A DNA stretch of 64,000 nucleotides from Tritrichomonas musculus (lineage: Eukaryota > Parabasalia > Tritrichomonadida > Tritrichomonadidae), in NCBI GenBank assembly GCA_039105265.1, contig JAPFFF010000050.1, positions 744,001 through 808,000 of the forward strand. The letters run 5' to 3'. The translations under genes and the position numbers were made by a program. Of the stretch, positions 11,255-21,235 are shown one piece after another. The notes under the pieces are model-generated. The model did no database searches, was not told the origin of the DNA, and saw only the letters and a program-made list of their open reading frames with translations. Every line of letters starts with the position of its first letter. Position 1 is the stretch's first letter.

Positions 11255-12523
11255 ATGCTTCACCAGTTTCTCAATGAAATACCATCTAACGTTTTTACAA
11301 ATCTAAAGCAAATTGGATCTGGCTCTTTTTCATCTATTTTTTCAGCAACTCACGTAAAAACAAGTGTCCCAATAGCTTTGAAAATCACTCTCAAAACTGA
11401 AGACACAGATATAACAGACATAATAAATCAAGAGATTCAAATGCATAAGTCTCTCAACCATCCCTTTATATGCAAATATTATACAGATTTTGAAACAGAA
11501 CATTTAAAGGTTGCTGTAATAGAGTTAATAGAAGGGATCAATTTACTTGAACATGTAAATAAAAGAGGCTGTCTAAGAATTCAAGATGCTCAAGATATTT
11601 TTGCTCAAATTCTTATTGTTATTGAATATTTACATGAAGAACAAAAAATGACCCATCGTGATTTAAAATTAGAGAATATAATGATCGATAATTATGGTCA
11701 TATACGTCTGATTGATTTTGGTTTATGCACTTCAAAGCTAATGATGTCAACAATTTGCGGTTCAATTCCTTATTGCGCACCAGAAGTATTAAAACATCAG
11801 AATTATACCAACAATGCAGATATTTGGTGCTTAGGCATCATTTTATTTTCTCTTGTTGCAGGAAATTTACCTTTTTATGATACTAATATAAGAAAATTAA
11901 TCGACATGATTTGTTATCAAGACCTTATATACCCAATAACATTTGATCAGAATTTACGCGATTTATTATCAAAAATACTTGCTAAAGATCCAACTCAGCG
12001 AATATCAATTGAATCAATTAAGAAACACCGTTTCATATCACATGTCAGATTACTTCAAATTAACTATAAGCAATTATTTTCATCCAAAGAGGAGTATATA
12101 CCACCAACACAAAAAAATACTAGACAAATCAAAGATTCTCACAGCCACCCAAATATCCGAACACCAAATTTGTATTCTCCAAATTTTGATATAAAAAATA
12201 ATGCTCCACATAATTTCCTGACTGAAAATCCTACTCTAAAATCGCCAAATTCTATTTCAAAATTGCATAAAATAGTTAATGTGACTACAAATAATATTGA
12301 TGATTTGATCATGAGTAGAAAAAATTTTCCTTCAAATCTAAATAAGCTTATTGACGAAGCAATCTTTCTTAATTTCCCAACCATTGCAAGAAAAAATGGA
12401 AGTCATGTTAAATTAATAACTGCTATTCCTGGACATTCTACTGTACAAGGCATAATGCCTCGTAGATATTCACATTTCTATTTTACGTTCAAGCAACCTC
12501 AGGTTATTACCAATCAAACCTAA
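11255..12523 (+). CDS. CAMK/SNF1-like serine/threonine protein kinase (422 aa)
   Basis: Phosphorylates Ser/Thr on protein substrates. The kinase domain spans about residues 14-268: glycine loop GSGSFSSIF (21-29), ATP-anchoring K43 in ALK, catalytic H134-R135-D136 in THRDLKLENIM, metal-binding D154-F-G, then CGSIPYCAPEVL as the activation segment end, and DIWCLGIILFSLVAGNLPF. The HRDLKLEN plus GSxxYxAPE pattern is that of CAMK/SNF1/MARK-like kinases, so it looks active. The C-terminal about 155 residues are polar, with a short conserved-looking end (GHSTVQGIMPRRYSHFYF) reminiscent of regulatory tails in this class. There is no signal peptide or membrane segment. It stands alone between repeat-rich spacers. 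Confidence 0.9.
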   Translation: MLHQFLNEIPSNVFTNLKQIGSGSFSSIFSATHVKTSVPIALKITLKTEDTDITDIINQEIQMHKSLNHPFICKYYTDFETEHLKVAVIELIEGINLLEHVNKRGCLRIQDAQDIFAQILIVIEYLHEEQKMTHRDLKLENIMIDNYGHIRLIDFGLCTSKLMMSTICGSIPYCAPEVLKHQNYTNNADIWCLGIILFSLVAGNLPFYDTNIRKLIDMICYQDLIYPITFDQNLRDLLSKILAKDPTQRISIESIKKHRFISHVRLLQINYKQLFSSKEEYIPPTQKNTRQIKDSHSHPNIRTPNLYSPNFDIKNNAPHNFLTENPTLKSPNSISKLHKIVNVTTNNIDDLIMSRKNFPSNLNKLIDEAIFLNFPTIARKNGSHVKLITAIPGHSTVQGIMPRRYSHFYFTFKQPQVITNQT

Positions 12524-12681
12524 TTATTAAAAAAATATATTAACGGCTTTACATTTTTGTATTTTGAATGCTGTGAGCAACGGACAAAATCAAAAAGTTT
12601 CTACTCAATCTTTTTTCAATCAAATTTTTCTTTTTTAAAATAATTAATATCCGATTTTATAATCCAGTACGTTATCAATTT

Positions 12682-13666
12682 AGAACGTAGGAAACTCTCA
12701 GATTTCTATGAAATTAATATATAATAAACAGCAATATATTACAAGATTATTTTAGTATATTTCATTTTTTAATTTTGCCTAGAAGCTGAATTATAACCAA
12801 AATAATTTTCCAAAATTGAAAGGAATTTGGACAATTTTCCATTCAATTTGTACCTTAACTTAAAACGACTTTTTTAAAAAATTGTGGCGTTGGAGTTTTT
12901 TTAAATTTTAATATAATAATATACATATAATAATCTACTATTTATTAAATTTTCATATATTGCATCGTTGTTGGTGGTGCTGTGCAATGCGATTTATCAA
13001 AGAAATCACCAAATTTTCTGGTAATAGTGTAAATCGACGTATCTCGGGATGTACATCCTAAGCACCGATTTTTTGTGCATAAACGAATTCTACGTAATCT
13101 GTACAACAACTTTCTACATATAAAGTTCAAAATCCGTCCACCATATGAATATGATTTGCTATCAGCAAAATCGATAGCAAAAAAAAAAAAAGGCTCATTC
13201 CCCTCATTTTTCGACTAGTGAAAACTTTCATCACTTTTTCTACACATGACATAGTTATAATCTTGCAAATTTATATAAATATACAACTCACCATATGATT
13301 TATTTTGGAATATGTTGCGCACTTTTTTATGCATAAAATTGTCACTTTTTCTGTAACATACTAATGCATAAATTAAATAACGGTTTTCATGAATTAATTT
13401 CATAACTATTTCCACAGTATGCAAAGTTACACAATATTTATTAGTTGATATATAATTAACTATATGTGTTGTATATTATATTTTAACTAAAATTGTGTAT
13501 GATCATTGTATTCCTTCCGCTATGCCATTTTTGAAAATGCTAACTTTTTGAAAGACCCAACGCCACGATTTGGCTTAAAACCTGTATTTGTTAATAACTA
13601 TCACTAATAAGCTTATATTATTATTTTTGAGTCATAACTCCATTTTTGAAAAGTTTCCTACGTTCT
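12682..13666. mobile_element. Remnant of a MULE-like element with inverted ends
   Basis: The outer ends AGAACGTAGGAAACT (12682-12696) and their inverse (13652-13666) bracket 985 bp. A second inverted pair, GTGGCGTTGG near 12882 and CCAACGCCAC near 13558, lies inside, so elements may be nested or the inner pair may be the true ends. The inside carries a FLYWCH-like zinc-finger fragment, a domain common in Mutator-like transposases. No clear target duplication was found. Confidence 0.45.
12945..13197 (-). pseudogene. FLYWCH-type zinc-finger fragment (MULE transposase relative)
   Basis: Minus-strand frame reading SKSYSYGGRILNFICRKLLY then RLRRIRLCTKNRCLGCTSRD and ...ITRKFGDFFDKSHC. The order GGR-x-L ... 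Y-R-L ... C-x4-C ... H-C resembles a FLYWCH zinc finger, with the last ligands poorly kept. No catalytic domain follows. Another poorly supported frame at 13215-13424 may belong to the same relic. Confidence 0.4.
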
Positions 13667-14004
13667 TAAAATCATCACTTAAAAAATCATTTTTTACAAA
13701 AACAATCAAATAAAATAACAGATAAATTTTTTTATCAAAAGGTTAAAATTAAATTTTTAATCTTTGAAATTTGAATTGAAATTATTTATATGATGCTTTA
13801 AAAAGTTAAATTTTTAATTGAAATAAATGATGCTTTAAAAAGTTTATTTATTTCAATTTTTTTAATAAATGAAAACTTTTTTCCTCCTCATTTTGCATTT
13901 CAAAAATCAAAAAATATGATTTTTATTTTATATATAATGTATATTATAATATATTTTATATTTAATATTAAATGAATTAAAATTGATTATAAGTATTAAA
14001 TAAT

Positions 14005-15089
14005 AATTGGCAAAAAAACATTCTTTTGGCATGATTGTGTTTTAGCTACGATATATTTAGTAATTTTTAAATTGAACAAAAATTAACAACTTATAAATTT
14101 TTTTTTTTTGTACGTTAATTTATCATTTTTCGATTTAATGATATTTTTTTTATAATTTCCTTTCAACTCTGGTTTGATTTAATGTACGAAAAATGTTTCA
14201 TGAATGATACTCTACTTATAAACGATTTTGAGCAAGTTGAACAAACAGTTAACAAAATATATTTAGATAATATTTTGGTAGACAGATCTATTTAAAATTT
14301 CAAAGATTAGACTTGTTTATATGGCTAACATTTGGATTAACACAGAATGGCATGCAAATCCACTTGTGAACATCCAAATTGAGCGTTTGTAGTTTTTGGC
14401 AAAAGTGGATTGAGTTTTTAACTTTTGAATAAATTTTGGATTTTAATCATCAAGCTTATTATCGCTGATCTTCTACTTTTTAAATCTATTACTATGTTAT
14501 TTGTTAATTATAGATTATAACCGATTTAATTGTTGACGATTAATTGATTTATTTTCAGACTGTTTCATTTCAAAGTAATTGCCAGTATTGTATATTACAA
14601 CTTTCAATGTTTTATTGTATGAATACTAATGTTTTAGCAACAAATTAATTGTATTTTATTGATTTATTACCGACCATATATTAATTATATTTACCAATCA
14701 TCTGATATTTTATAATTAAATTTCCTACAAGATATTTGCCAGCTTTTTTACCTATATAATCGAAAATGCTTTATGATAATAATGAGTGATTGGTTGTTGA
14801 AGAAATTGACGAAAATTGGCAAAAAGTATCAAAGCCTGTCACATCAAAAAATGGGAACACGAGAAGAAGAACTTTTCTTAGATGTAAAAAGTGTGATTTA
14901 TTATTCACTTATAATTATTCAAATATTCATATTTTTTTAGTTAGAGAAAGCCATCATTCTTTTTAATTCAATTTTAAATCAAAAACTCTAAATTAATACA
15001 ATATAGATTCATCTAAATACATTTTTTTTATTGTTTGTTAATTATCGTCAACGACCGTTTAAAGTCTGCCAAAAAACCGTTTGCCAATA
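14005..15089. mobile_element. Probable transposon relic with zinc-finger fragment
   Basis: Diverged inverted ends, TTGGCAAAAAAAC...TTTTGGCA near 14007-14031 and the inverse of TTGGCAAACGGTTTTTTGGCA near 15067-15087, bracket about 1.1 kb. Inside, 14790-14966 on the plus strand reads VVEEIDENWQKVSKPVTSKN, then RRRTFLRCKKCDLLFTYNY and ends ESHHSF. This is a C-x2-C ... HH zinc-finger-like piece of the sort found at the N-terminus of MULE/FLYWCH transposases. The boundaries are uncertain. The remaining DNA from 13667 to 15284 shows no other gene. Confidence 0.35.
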
Positions 15090-15284
15090 ATTGATCAAAA
15101 TTGCCAAAATCGACATCCTTAGTAACGCTTGATTTCAGGTTCAAATGATTTGAGAATAGTTTCGATTTTAAAGAAAAAATTGGTTGATCAGTGAATGATG
15201 TTAGCTAATTGTTTGGCAGTACTTTTAATTTTAATTGTGCTAATCATTCTTTGTTGGAATTTTAAAAAATGATGATTAAAAAAA

Positions 15285-15295
15285 TGTGAAAAAAT
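15285..15295 (-). terminator. RNA polymerase III T-tract after tRNA-Arg
   Basis: On the minus strand the tRNA 3' end is followed by TATTTTTTCAC and more T, the usual pol III stop signal. Confidence 0.6.
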
Positions 15296-15366
15296 ACCCT
15301 CGATGGGATTCGAACCCATGCCATAAGATTAGAAGTCTTGTATGCTATCCATTACACTACGAGGGC
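15296..15366 (-). tRNA. tRNA-Arg (anticodon TCT)
   Basis: The minus strand starts GCCCTCGTAGTGTAATGGAT and the 3' arm CGAGGGT pairs with the 5' GCCCTCG acceptor strand (one G-T wobble). The T arm contains GGTTCGAATCC, and the anticodon loop CTTCTAA gives TCT, reading AGA. Its length of 71 nt without an intron or encoded CCA is normal for a eukaryotic nuclear tRNA. AGA is a preferred arginine codon in AT-rich genes such as those here. Confidence 0.95.
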
Positions 15367-16099
15367 TTCTTGTTTATTCTATGAATATTTTTTTAATAGG
15401 TTAAATAGGACAATGAACAATTCGTGTTTTGAATTTATAAATCCCATATATATATAAAACTTTTTTTGGAATATCAAAATTAAAGTAAGTTTATCAAATA
15501 CATTTTGTAATTATTTATATAGCTCGATAAGAATTTCTTCTATCATTGCTTCTTTTTATATTTGAAAGCCTTTCTGCATGTTAGTTTGTAGATTTTTCCC
15601 TCCATTACAGAAATCAATTAGATGTTTCGAAGAAAACAAAGCAAATATATCCCAAAAATAATTTAATTTTATATCGATCAGAAAATATCAATTCCTTTTT
15701 GTTTTTGATTAAAGCTTAAATAAAATATTTTAAATATTTATGATTTAATAATTTAAATTATATAAATTTCACATTCAACAAACAGCTCAATTTAGATATT
15801 TAATATATACACTTTTTTAAATATAAATTAACTTTTTGAAACATTCAAAATCTCAGATCAATTTTTTTTCACTTTTTAATATTATATCATATAACTTTTT
15901 ATAAAACGCTAAAAACAATTCACAATATTTTTTGTGTATCTTAGGTTTGAAAATTAAAAAAATTATTAAAATTATAATTTTAATTTAATAATAAGCATTT
16001 AAATAATATTTTCGTTATAGAATATCTGAAAACAAAATATCCATTAATATTTTGACACAAAAATACAATTCATATAATTGCGAATAGATATTTTATATA
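15367..16099. other. Non-coding AT-rich spacer
   Basis: No supported gene or repeat beyond homopolymer and TA-rich tracts. Confidence 0.6.
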
Positions 16100-16777
16100 T
16101 AGGGGTTACAACGATAGGAAAAAAAAGTTATTTTTTTACTCTAACCAATTTTAATAATAAATACAAATATTTTTTATAAATATTATTTATGTTATTTCTA
16201 AAAATTTTTTTTTAAGAAATATCTATAGGCAGTCGAAATATCACTTTTTTAATTTCACAAGGTTTGTTTGATTTCTATCATAAATTAAAATATTAATATT
16301 TATGGTTTTCTGTTTTTTTTTATACTATACTTTAAATATCATTTACTTAAAAAAAATAGTTTTTTGCAAATATCAATCATGAATAGCTTGAAATTCAAAA
16401 TATACCAAGTTATATCAATTATTTGAGAAATTTTAATCTATTATCGATGCATAAAAGATGTTGTATCTGGTTGAATTTGATGTAATTTATAACAATTTGG
16501 GTATTAAATATAATCTAAAGTTCGGAATTGATCTTTTTGGATCTTTATATAAAAAGATAAACGTACCATTTTTTTTTAATTTTTTCAAAAAAATTAAACA
16601 AACCTTCTCAATTTCAAAAGGTGATATCTCCACTGCTAACAGATATTTTAAAAAATTGAGCAATAATTTATATTTGTGAATATATATAGATGATATTTGT
16701 TACCTTTATTAATAAATTCATCAGATATTTAATTTTTCTTTCAATTTTTTGACAAATTCTTATCGTTGTAGCCCCTA
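16100..16777. mobile_element. Non-autonomous element (0.68 kb) abutting the pseudokinase promoter
   Basis: The left end TAGGGGTTACAACGATAGGA (16100-) is matched by the inverse of the right end, whose inverse reads TAGGGGCTACAACGATAAGA (ending 16777). TA at both edges suggests Tc1/mariner-type insertion. No transposase remains; the frame at 16458-16679 starts with a non-ATG codon and is not convincing. The right edge is only 14 bases from the initiator-like element of the next gene. Confidence 0.6.
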
Positions 16778-16790
16778 TTTTTATATCATT

Positions 16791-16797
16791 TCACATT
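16791..16797 (+). promoter_or_regulatory. Initiator-like element TCACATT of the pseudokinase gene
   Basis: TCACATT immediately precedes the ATG at 16798, with the A at 16793 five bases upstream. It fits the trichomonad initiator consensus TCA(+1)Y(T/A). The same TCACA core precedes the genes starting at 21236, 26652 and 33895. Confidence 0.5.
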
Positions 16798-17823
16798 ATG
16801 CAACCAATCGATCTCAACAATTTTATTGAACCTGTTGTAATTGGGAAAGGAGGCTTTCACTTTGCTTATTCAATCATAGAAAAAAAAACAAATAAAATGC
16901 TTGCAGCTTTAGTTCGCATTGGTGGTGAAGACCAAAAAGATTTAATTAATAAAGAAATTCAAATTATTGAGGAACTTAATCACCCAACAATCATCAAATT
17001 TTTTGGTTACTCATTAACAGATTTCAAAGGTGATCATAATTTTACGCTCGTATTAGAATACGCTAAAAACAACTCCCTTTATGAAGCTTTGGAAAAAGAA
17101 AAAAAAGGTAATGGACAACTTGATGACACAACAAAGCAAATAATTCTAATTGGTACTGCTCGAGCTTTATTATATTTACATCAACATAATATTGCTCATC
17201 TTAATGTAAAGCCTTCTAAGATTTTATTGGACGATAGTTTTCGACCACACCTATCTGGATTTGAATTATCAGAATTTTGTAGAGATAAAAACTCTTGCGA
17301 TGGTGTAAAAGGCGCAATTTTATATATGGCCCCAGAAGTTATAGAAGGATCTTACTGGCTAGAAGCAGATGTTTATTCTTTTGCAATTCTTATGTTCGAA
17401 GTTGTAGATGGATCTCATCCCTTTAATAATATAAAAAACCGGTATTTGTTTCAACAAGGTATTTTAAGGGGTGAACGTCCCGAATTTAAAAATCCAGTTA
17501 AACCAAAAATTAAGGAATTAATTGAGAAATGTTGGTCCTCTAATCCCGCAGATCGACCCAAGTTTGAAACCATTTTTAATTTACTTGCACATAGAAGAGA
17601 TCCTTTTGATGTTTTTTCAGAAAACAAGAGCCATGATTACTATATTAGTGATAACGTTGATGAGAAAAAAGTCAAACAATATGTTGATGAAATTAAGAAT
17701 GACTCGTCAATTCTTGCCATTGATGAACTAACTAAAACAGTTTTGCAGCTTAAAAAGGAAAATGAAGAAATGAGGAATGAAATTAATGAACTTAAAAAAA
17801 AGTTAGAAAATTCTAACAAATAA
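16798..17823 (+). CDS. TKL-like pseudokinase with C-terminal coiled coil (341 aa)
   Basis: A full kinase fold is visible at about residues 9-268: glycine-rich GKGGFHFAYSI (16-26), ELNHPTIIKFFGYSL, HxNVKPSKILLD, GAILYMAPEVIEG, DVYSFAILMFEVVDGSHPF, and CWSSNPADRPKF, which is TKL-like. All three catalytic signatures are lost: the VAIK lysine is absent (LAALVRI), HRD is H134-L135-N136, and DFG is S153-G154-F155-E156. It should be catalytically dead and act as a scaffold or allosteric partner. Residues from about 315 to the end (ELTKTVLQLKKENEEMRNEI...) form a heptad-type coiled coil, suggesting dimerisation. The frame is intact and codon use is normal, so it is a retained gene. Close paralogues of the TKL class in this window keep HRD and DFG. 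Confidence 0.9.
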   Translation: MQPIDLNNFIEPVVIGKGGFHFAYSIIEKKTNKMLAALVRIGGEDQKDLINKEIQIIEELNHPTIIKFFGYSLTDFKGDHNFTLVLEYAKNNSLYEALEKEKKGNGQLDDTTKQIILIGTARALLYLHQHNIAHLNVKPSKILLDDSFRPHLSGFELSEFCRDKNSCDGVKGAILYMAPEVIEGSYWLEADVYSFAILMFEVVDGSHPFNNIKNRYLFQQGILRGERPEFKNPVKPKIKELIEKCWSSNPADRPKFETIFNLLAHRRDPFDVFSENKSHDYYISDNVDEKKVKQYVDEIKNDSSILAIDELTKTVLQLKKENEEMRNEINELKKKLENSNK

Positions 17824-18270
17824 TTTTGGGGAATCCTTTAATTTATAATGAGCTTATTTATTTAATATTTATTAGATAAACAAGTCTTTTTATTTTTGTA
17901 TTAATAATATTTTTGAAAAAGAATATAGTTTTTTAATTTTTCATCCCCTAAAATGATTTTCAAATGATATGAAAAAACGCTTATATATATATACATTTAC
18001 GAAATGAGTTTTTTGTGATATTTATTATTAATTTTTTTAAATGAAATCAGTCCTTTGTATTAAAATAAAATGAACGAACAACTTGGTATCACAGTGTTAC
18101 TATTTTTGAAATGACAAGGACCAGCCTGTAAGCAAATTTTTTCCCGTTATCAATAGTTTTTTTTTTCCCCCATTTTGAATGATAAACGAAAAATGTAACC
18201 ACCAAAATTTTTAAAATTTTTATCACTTAACTTTTTGGTTTTATTTCAACTTTCGTAACGAAGATTTCAA
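17824..18270. other. Non-coding AT-rich spacer
   Basis: No gene or clear repeat seen. Confidence 0.55.
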
Positions 18271-19197
18271 ATGACAATTAACAACGAAACAACTCTCATC
18301 CAGAATTTGTTAGAAAACATCTAGCCATTAAAAACCCAGAAATATGAAAAATTTCCATTAGCCTTTCTTCGAAGATTAGAAAAAATCATTCATTTACTTT
18401 AGATGAAGAAAAAATTATATTTGAATTTTTAAAAGATATAAAATGTATGGAAAAAAAGGTTCAGTTATTTTTGAAATTTTGATTTTTCGAAATTCTCAAT
18501 TAACTCTCTAAATAGTCTTTTCGAAGAAGATCTAAGCAATTTAGAATTCAGTTTAATTCTCTCTCCTTTATTTAAAGCAATTTTCAAACTTCAAATTGGT
18601 ATAATTTCAAGAGAAGAAATAATTCAACAACCAAACGCTAAAATAGAAGAATTTGAGTCAAATTATCTTGATTTAAAACATCAAAACGAAAAAAACCAAC
18701 AGTTAATTCAAGATTTATTAAAAAGATTCCCAGGTTCAAAAGAAGGAAATCCTGGACAAATGCTAGTGTTGAATCAATCCAAATCAGCTTTTTTATTTGA
18801 AAAAAACTCCAAACTCAATTACTTTTTGCGCCTATCTTAATAATCGTTCATACCCAAATGATCGTCGAAACTGGAAAATAATTCCATTAAATGCAACATT
18901 GTATGACACAGCAAATTAATTCAATGCAAAATCTCTTTATTATTCAATTACAGTGAGTGGAAAATGACAATTTATAAAGAAAAGAATCTTCTGTCTATCA
19001 GACTTACAAAAAATGATAATTGCATTACAGAATTATCCATTTATCATAAAGAAGGAAATAATTGGGAAGCTATTTCTGATTCGTTCGTTTGCAATTGTGA
19101 ACTTTGGAACAAAATTCAGATCCAAACATATAAAAAATATGAATTATTGGGCTCTTCAAGGGCTATATATTTACAAGGAATGTACTTGAGCTCTTAA
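18271..19197 (+). pseudogene. Decayed gene, coiled-coil plus C-terminal beta-type domain, family unknown
   Basis: Coding-like stretches follow each other on the plus strand but in changing frames. They begin with ATG at 18271 (MTINNETTLIQNLLEN), then SLFEEDLSNLEFSLILSPLF, a coiled-coil-like ESNYLDLKHQNEKNQQLIQD, the glycine stretch GSKEGNPGQMLV, then TFCAYLNNRSYPNDRRNWKI and a last piece 18964-19197 ending ...YKKYELLGSSRAIYLQGMYL. Several stops and at least two frameshifts break it. Its layout recalls large trichomonad families with an N-terminal helical part and a C-terminal sugar-binding-like fold, but I cannot name it. Confidence 0.5.
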
Positions 19198-19280
19198 TGA
19201 AAAATTCCAAAAAGATTATAAAAAAGTTGATAATCATCTGATAAATGCATTTTTAATAAAAAATCATGAAAAAGTTTTTT

Positions 19281-19892
19281 TTATGATTTGATCATTTGAT
19301 TTCTCCGGAAAAGTATATTTGGGGTTCTTTTTCGGTTTATGAATTGTTGCAAATATAATTGCTGATTTTTATTTACATGAAATTTCATTTCTTGAATTCG
19401 CTTTGTTCCGGTTGCAATTTCTGTTGCTTTAATCATTTTATATATTTTATAATCTGATTTATTTTTCAGAATTTTAAAGCATTTATTTCTAAAATATCGA
19501 TCTAATTCTTCATCTGTCCCAAAACAAGTAATTTCATTATTTTTTCTTAAATTATTAGAATGAAAATGAAGGTCAAATCTTGAAACAACATGATAATATG
19601 AAAAATCAATTGATGGATAATATGGTAATGATAAATTAAATAAATTTTCTTCTGAACTTTCTTCGTAATTTACATTTGCACTTGATTCAGTTGATTCTTC
19701 TATTCTTTCATCAAACATTGACATATAAAATTCGAACAAATGTGACAAATGATTTGAAAAAATATCATGACTTTCAAAGTCATCATCATTTTCATCATCA
19801 TTCATCAAGCCATCTGGGAAGAAAGTGAAATTAGCATAAAGTGAGTCTTGTGGTTGGAAGAATTCATCATGAGATTTTCTCGGAATAGGCAT
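19281..19892 (-). CDS. Unrecognised acidic-then-basic protein (203 aa)
   Basis: The ATG at 19892 gives MPIPRKSHDEFFQPQD. The first half is acidic (NDDENDDDFESHD; ERIEESTESSANVNYEESSEE). The second half is basic, with RKNNEITCFGTDEELDRYFR, KNKSDYKIYKMIKA and a C-terminal RKRTPNILFRRNQ. There is no signal peptide, membrane span or known motif. The charge layout suits a nuclear or nucleic-acid-associated protein, but that is inference. It converges on the decayed gene at 18271-19197, with only 83 bases between stops. Confidence 0.6.
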   Translation of the reverse strand: MPIPRKSHDEFFQPQDSLYANFTFFPDGLMNDDENDDDFESHDIFSNHLSHLFEFYMSMFDERIEESTESSANVNYEESSEENLFNLSLPYYPSIDFSYYHVVSRFDLHFHSNNLRKNNEITCFGTDEELDRYFRNKCFKILKNKSDYKIYKMIKATEIATGTKRIQEMKFHVNKNQQLYLQQFINRKRTPNILFRRNQMIKS

Positions 19893-20047
19893 TGTATTCC
19901 GAGATTCTCTAAAATAAAAATGAATTCACTTCACTATTTGTACATTTTAAAAATTTTCAACAAAATAAGACATTAAAATTTTATGGCATGAATTGAATTT
20001 TATTTTCAACAATTCAATTTTATATGGCATATATATTTCGATAGACA

Positions 20048-20306
20048 ACATTTTGTTCTCAAAAAGTTAGAATTTTTAATAAAAGACATAGAAAATATTG
20101 AATAAGTCATAATTTTTTTTTATTCAAAATTATTTTGGTTACATATTTTAACCGAGTCTTACCCCAAATCGCTCTACGACCCCTAAGGGTATGTAGACAT
20201 CTGAAAAAATATGTAAAAACAAAATAATTTGAATAAAAAAAAAAGCGATTTATTCAATATTTTCTATGACCTTTAATAAAACTCACTTTTTGAGAATAAA
20301 ATTTTG
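20048..20306. repeat. MITE with about 90-bp inverted repeats
   Basis: The left arm (ATTTTGTTCTCAAAAAGTTA ... GACATAGAAAATATTGAATA) is matched by the inverse of the right arm (ATTTTATTCTCAAAAAGTGA ... GTCATAGAAAATATTGAATA). The loop is a short GC-richer centre near 20155-20200. It is about 259 bp in all, a non-autonomous hairpin-type element. Confidence 0.7.
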
Positions 20307-20343
20307 GAATATCTAGTATAACACAAAATTCAAAAACTAGAAT

Positions 20344-20877
20344 TTAAATTTTGTCGCCTTTTGAATCTTTGACACCTAAAATACTCATGTGCTCAACAAA
20401 AGTAAAATTAACCAATCTTTGAAAAATGATTTTTTTTGGATTTATTAATGAATCGGTAACTTTATTTGTTAATGCATCATTTTAGTACTTATACACAGCA
20501 GAATAGGAAACTTTCTTTCCTTCATATTGTTCAGAAGAGGCATATTTTAATGATTCAATGTCATTTGCAAAATTTTCTTATCCATTTTCATTATCTTCAT
20601 TTAAATGACCAATTGATCTTTTTAGTTTATATTTGAGCATTTGCTTTTATGAATTATGATAGAATAATTCAATAAAAAATGTTCAAATTGATTTATATTA
20701 TTGGTAATATCTGTGCTTTCATTAAAATTAAAATATTTATAATTAAATTTTGAATATGAGTTTTACAAGATTTCTCCTTCAATACTGTCTATTTATGATT
20801 CATACTTTTGTGTGATCACTTGAAAATTCATTTGTTGAATTAAACTTAGTTTAGATAAAGTCTCAAAAAGTTGTAAA
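20344..20877 (-). pseudogene. Decayed host-type gene, unknown family
   Basis: A minus-strand frame stays protein-like with only a few stops: LSLIQQMNFQVITQKYES, NESTDITNNINQFEHFLLNY, NDIESLKYASSEQYEGKKVS, and the end QRLVNFTFVEHMSILGVKDS before TAA. It lacks a clear start. No domain is recognised. The upstream spacer 20878-21209 shows nothing. Confidence 0.4.
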
Positions 20878-21209
20878 TTGAATAGAATTTTTAATATTTA
20901 TTTTTTGATTTATATCTTCACATTTTTTTAATTTTTCTTTATTATAAAATATATTTGAAAAACAAGAATATGAATTAATAAAAAAAATAATCTTTTAATC
21001 TTTACAAATTAAAAAACAATTGTATTTATTTGATATAGAATATTTTTAACTAGAATGAGATAAAATTATTAATATATAAAATATAATAATGCTTAAGGGA
21101 TAAAATGCAACAAAAAATTTTACTTAAAATTGATCTTAGTACAATATTTTTATTGTTTTTTTATGCTGAAATACGACCGTTAAAAAATAAAAAATACGTT
21201 TTTTTTTCT

Positions 21210-21220
21210 TCACATTTTTA
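21210..21220 (+). promoter_or_regulatory. Initiator-like element TCACATTTTTA
   Basis: TCACATTTTTA with its A at 21212 lies 24 bases before the ATG at 21236. It fits the trichomonad initiator pattern. Confidence 0.5.
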
Positions 21221-21235
21221 ATATTTTGGGTAAAA

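Noticed and set aside
16458-16679. 73-codon plus-strand frame upstream of the pseudokinase
   Set aside because: No ATG start, AT-biased composition, and it lies inside the TA-flanked element.
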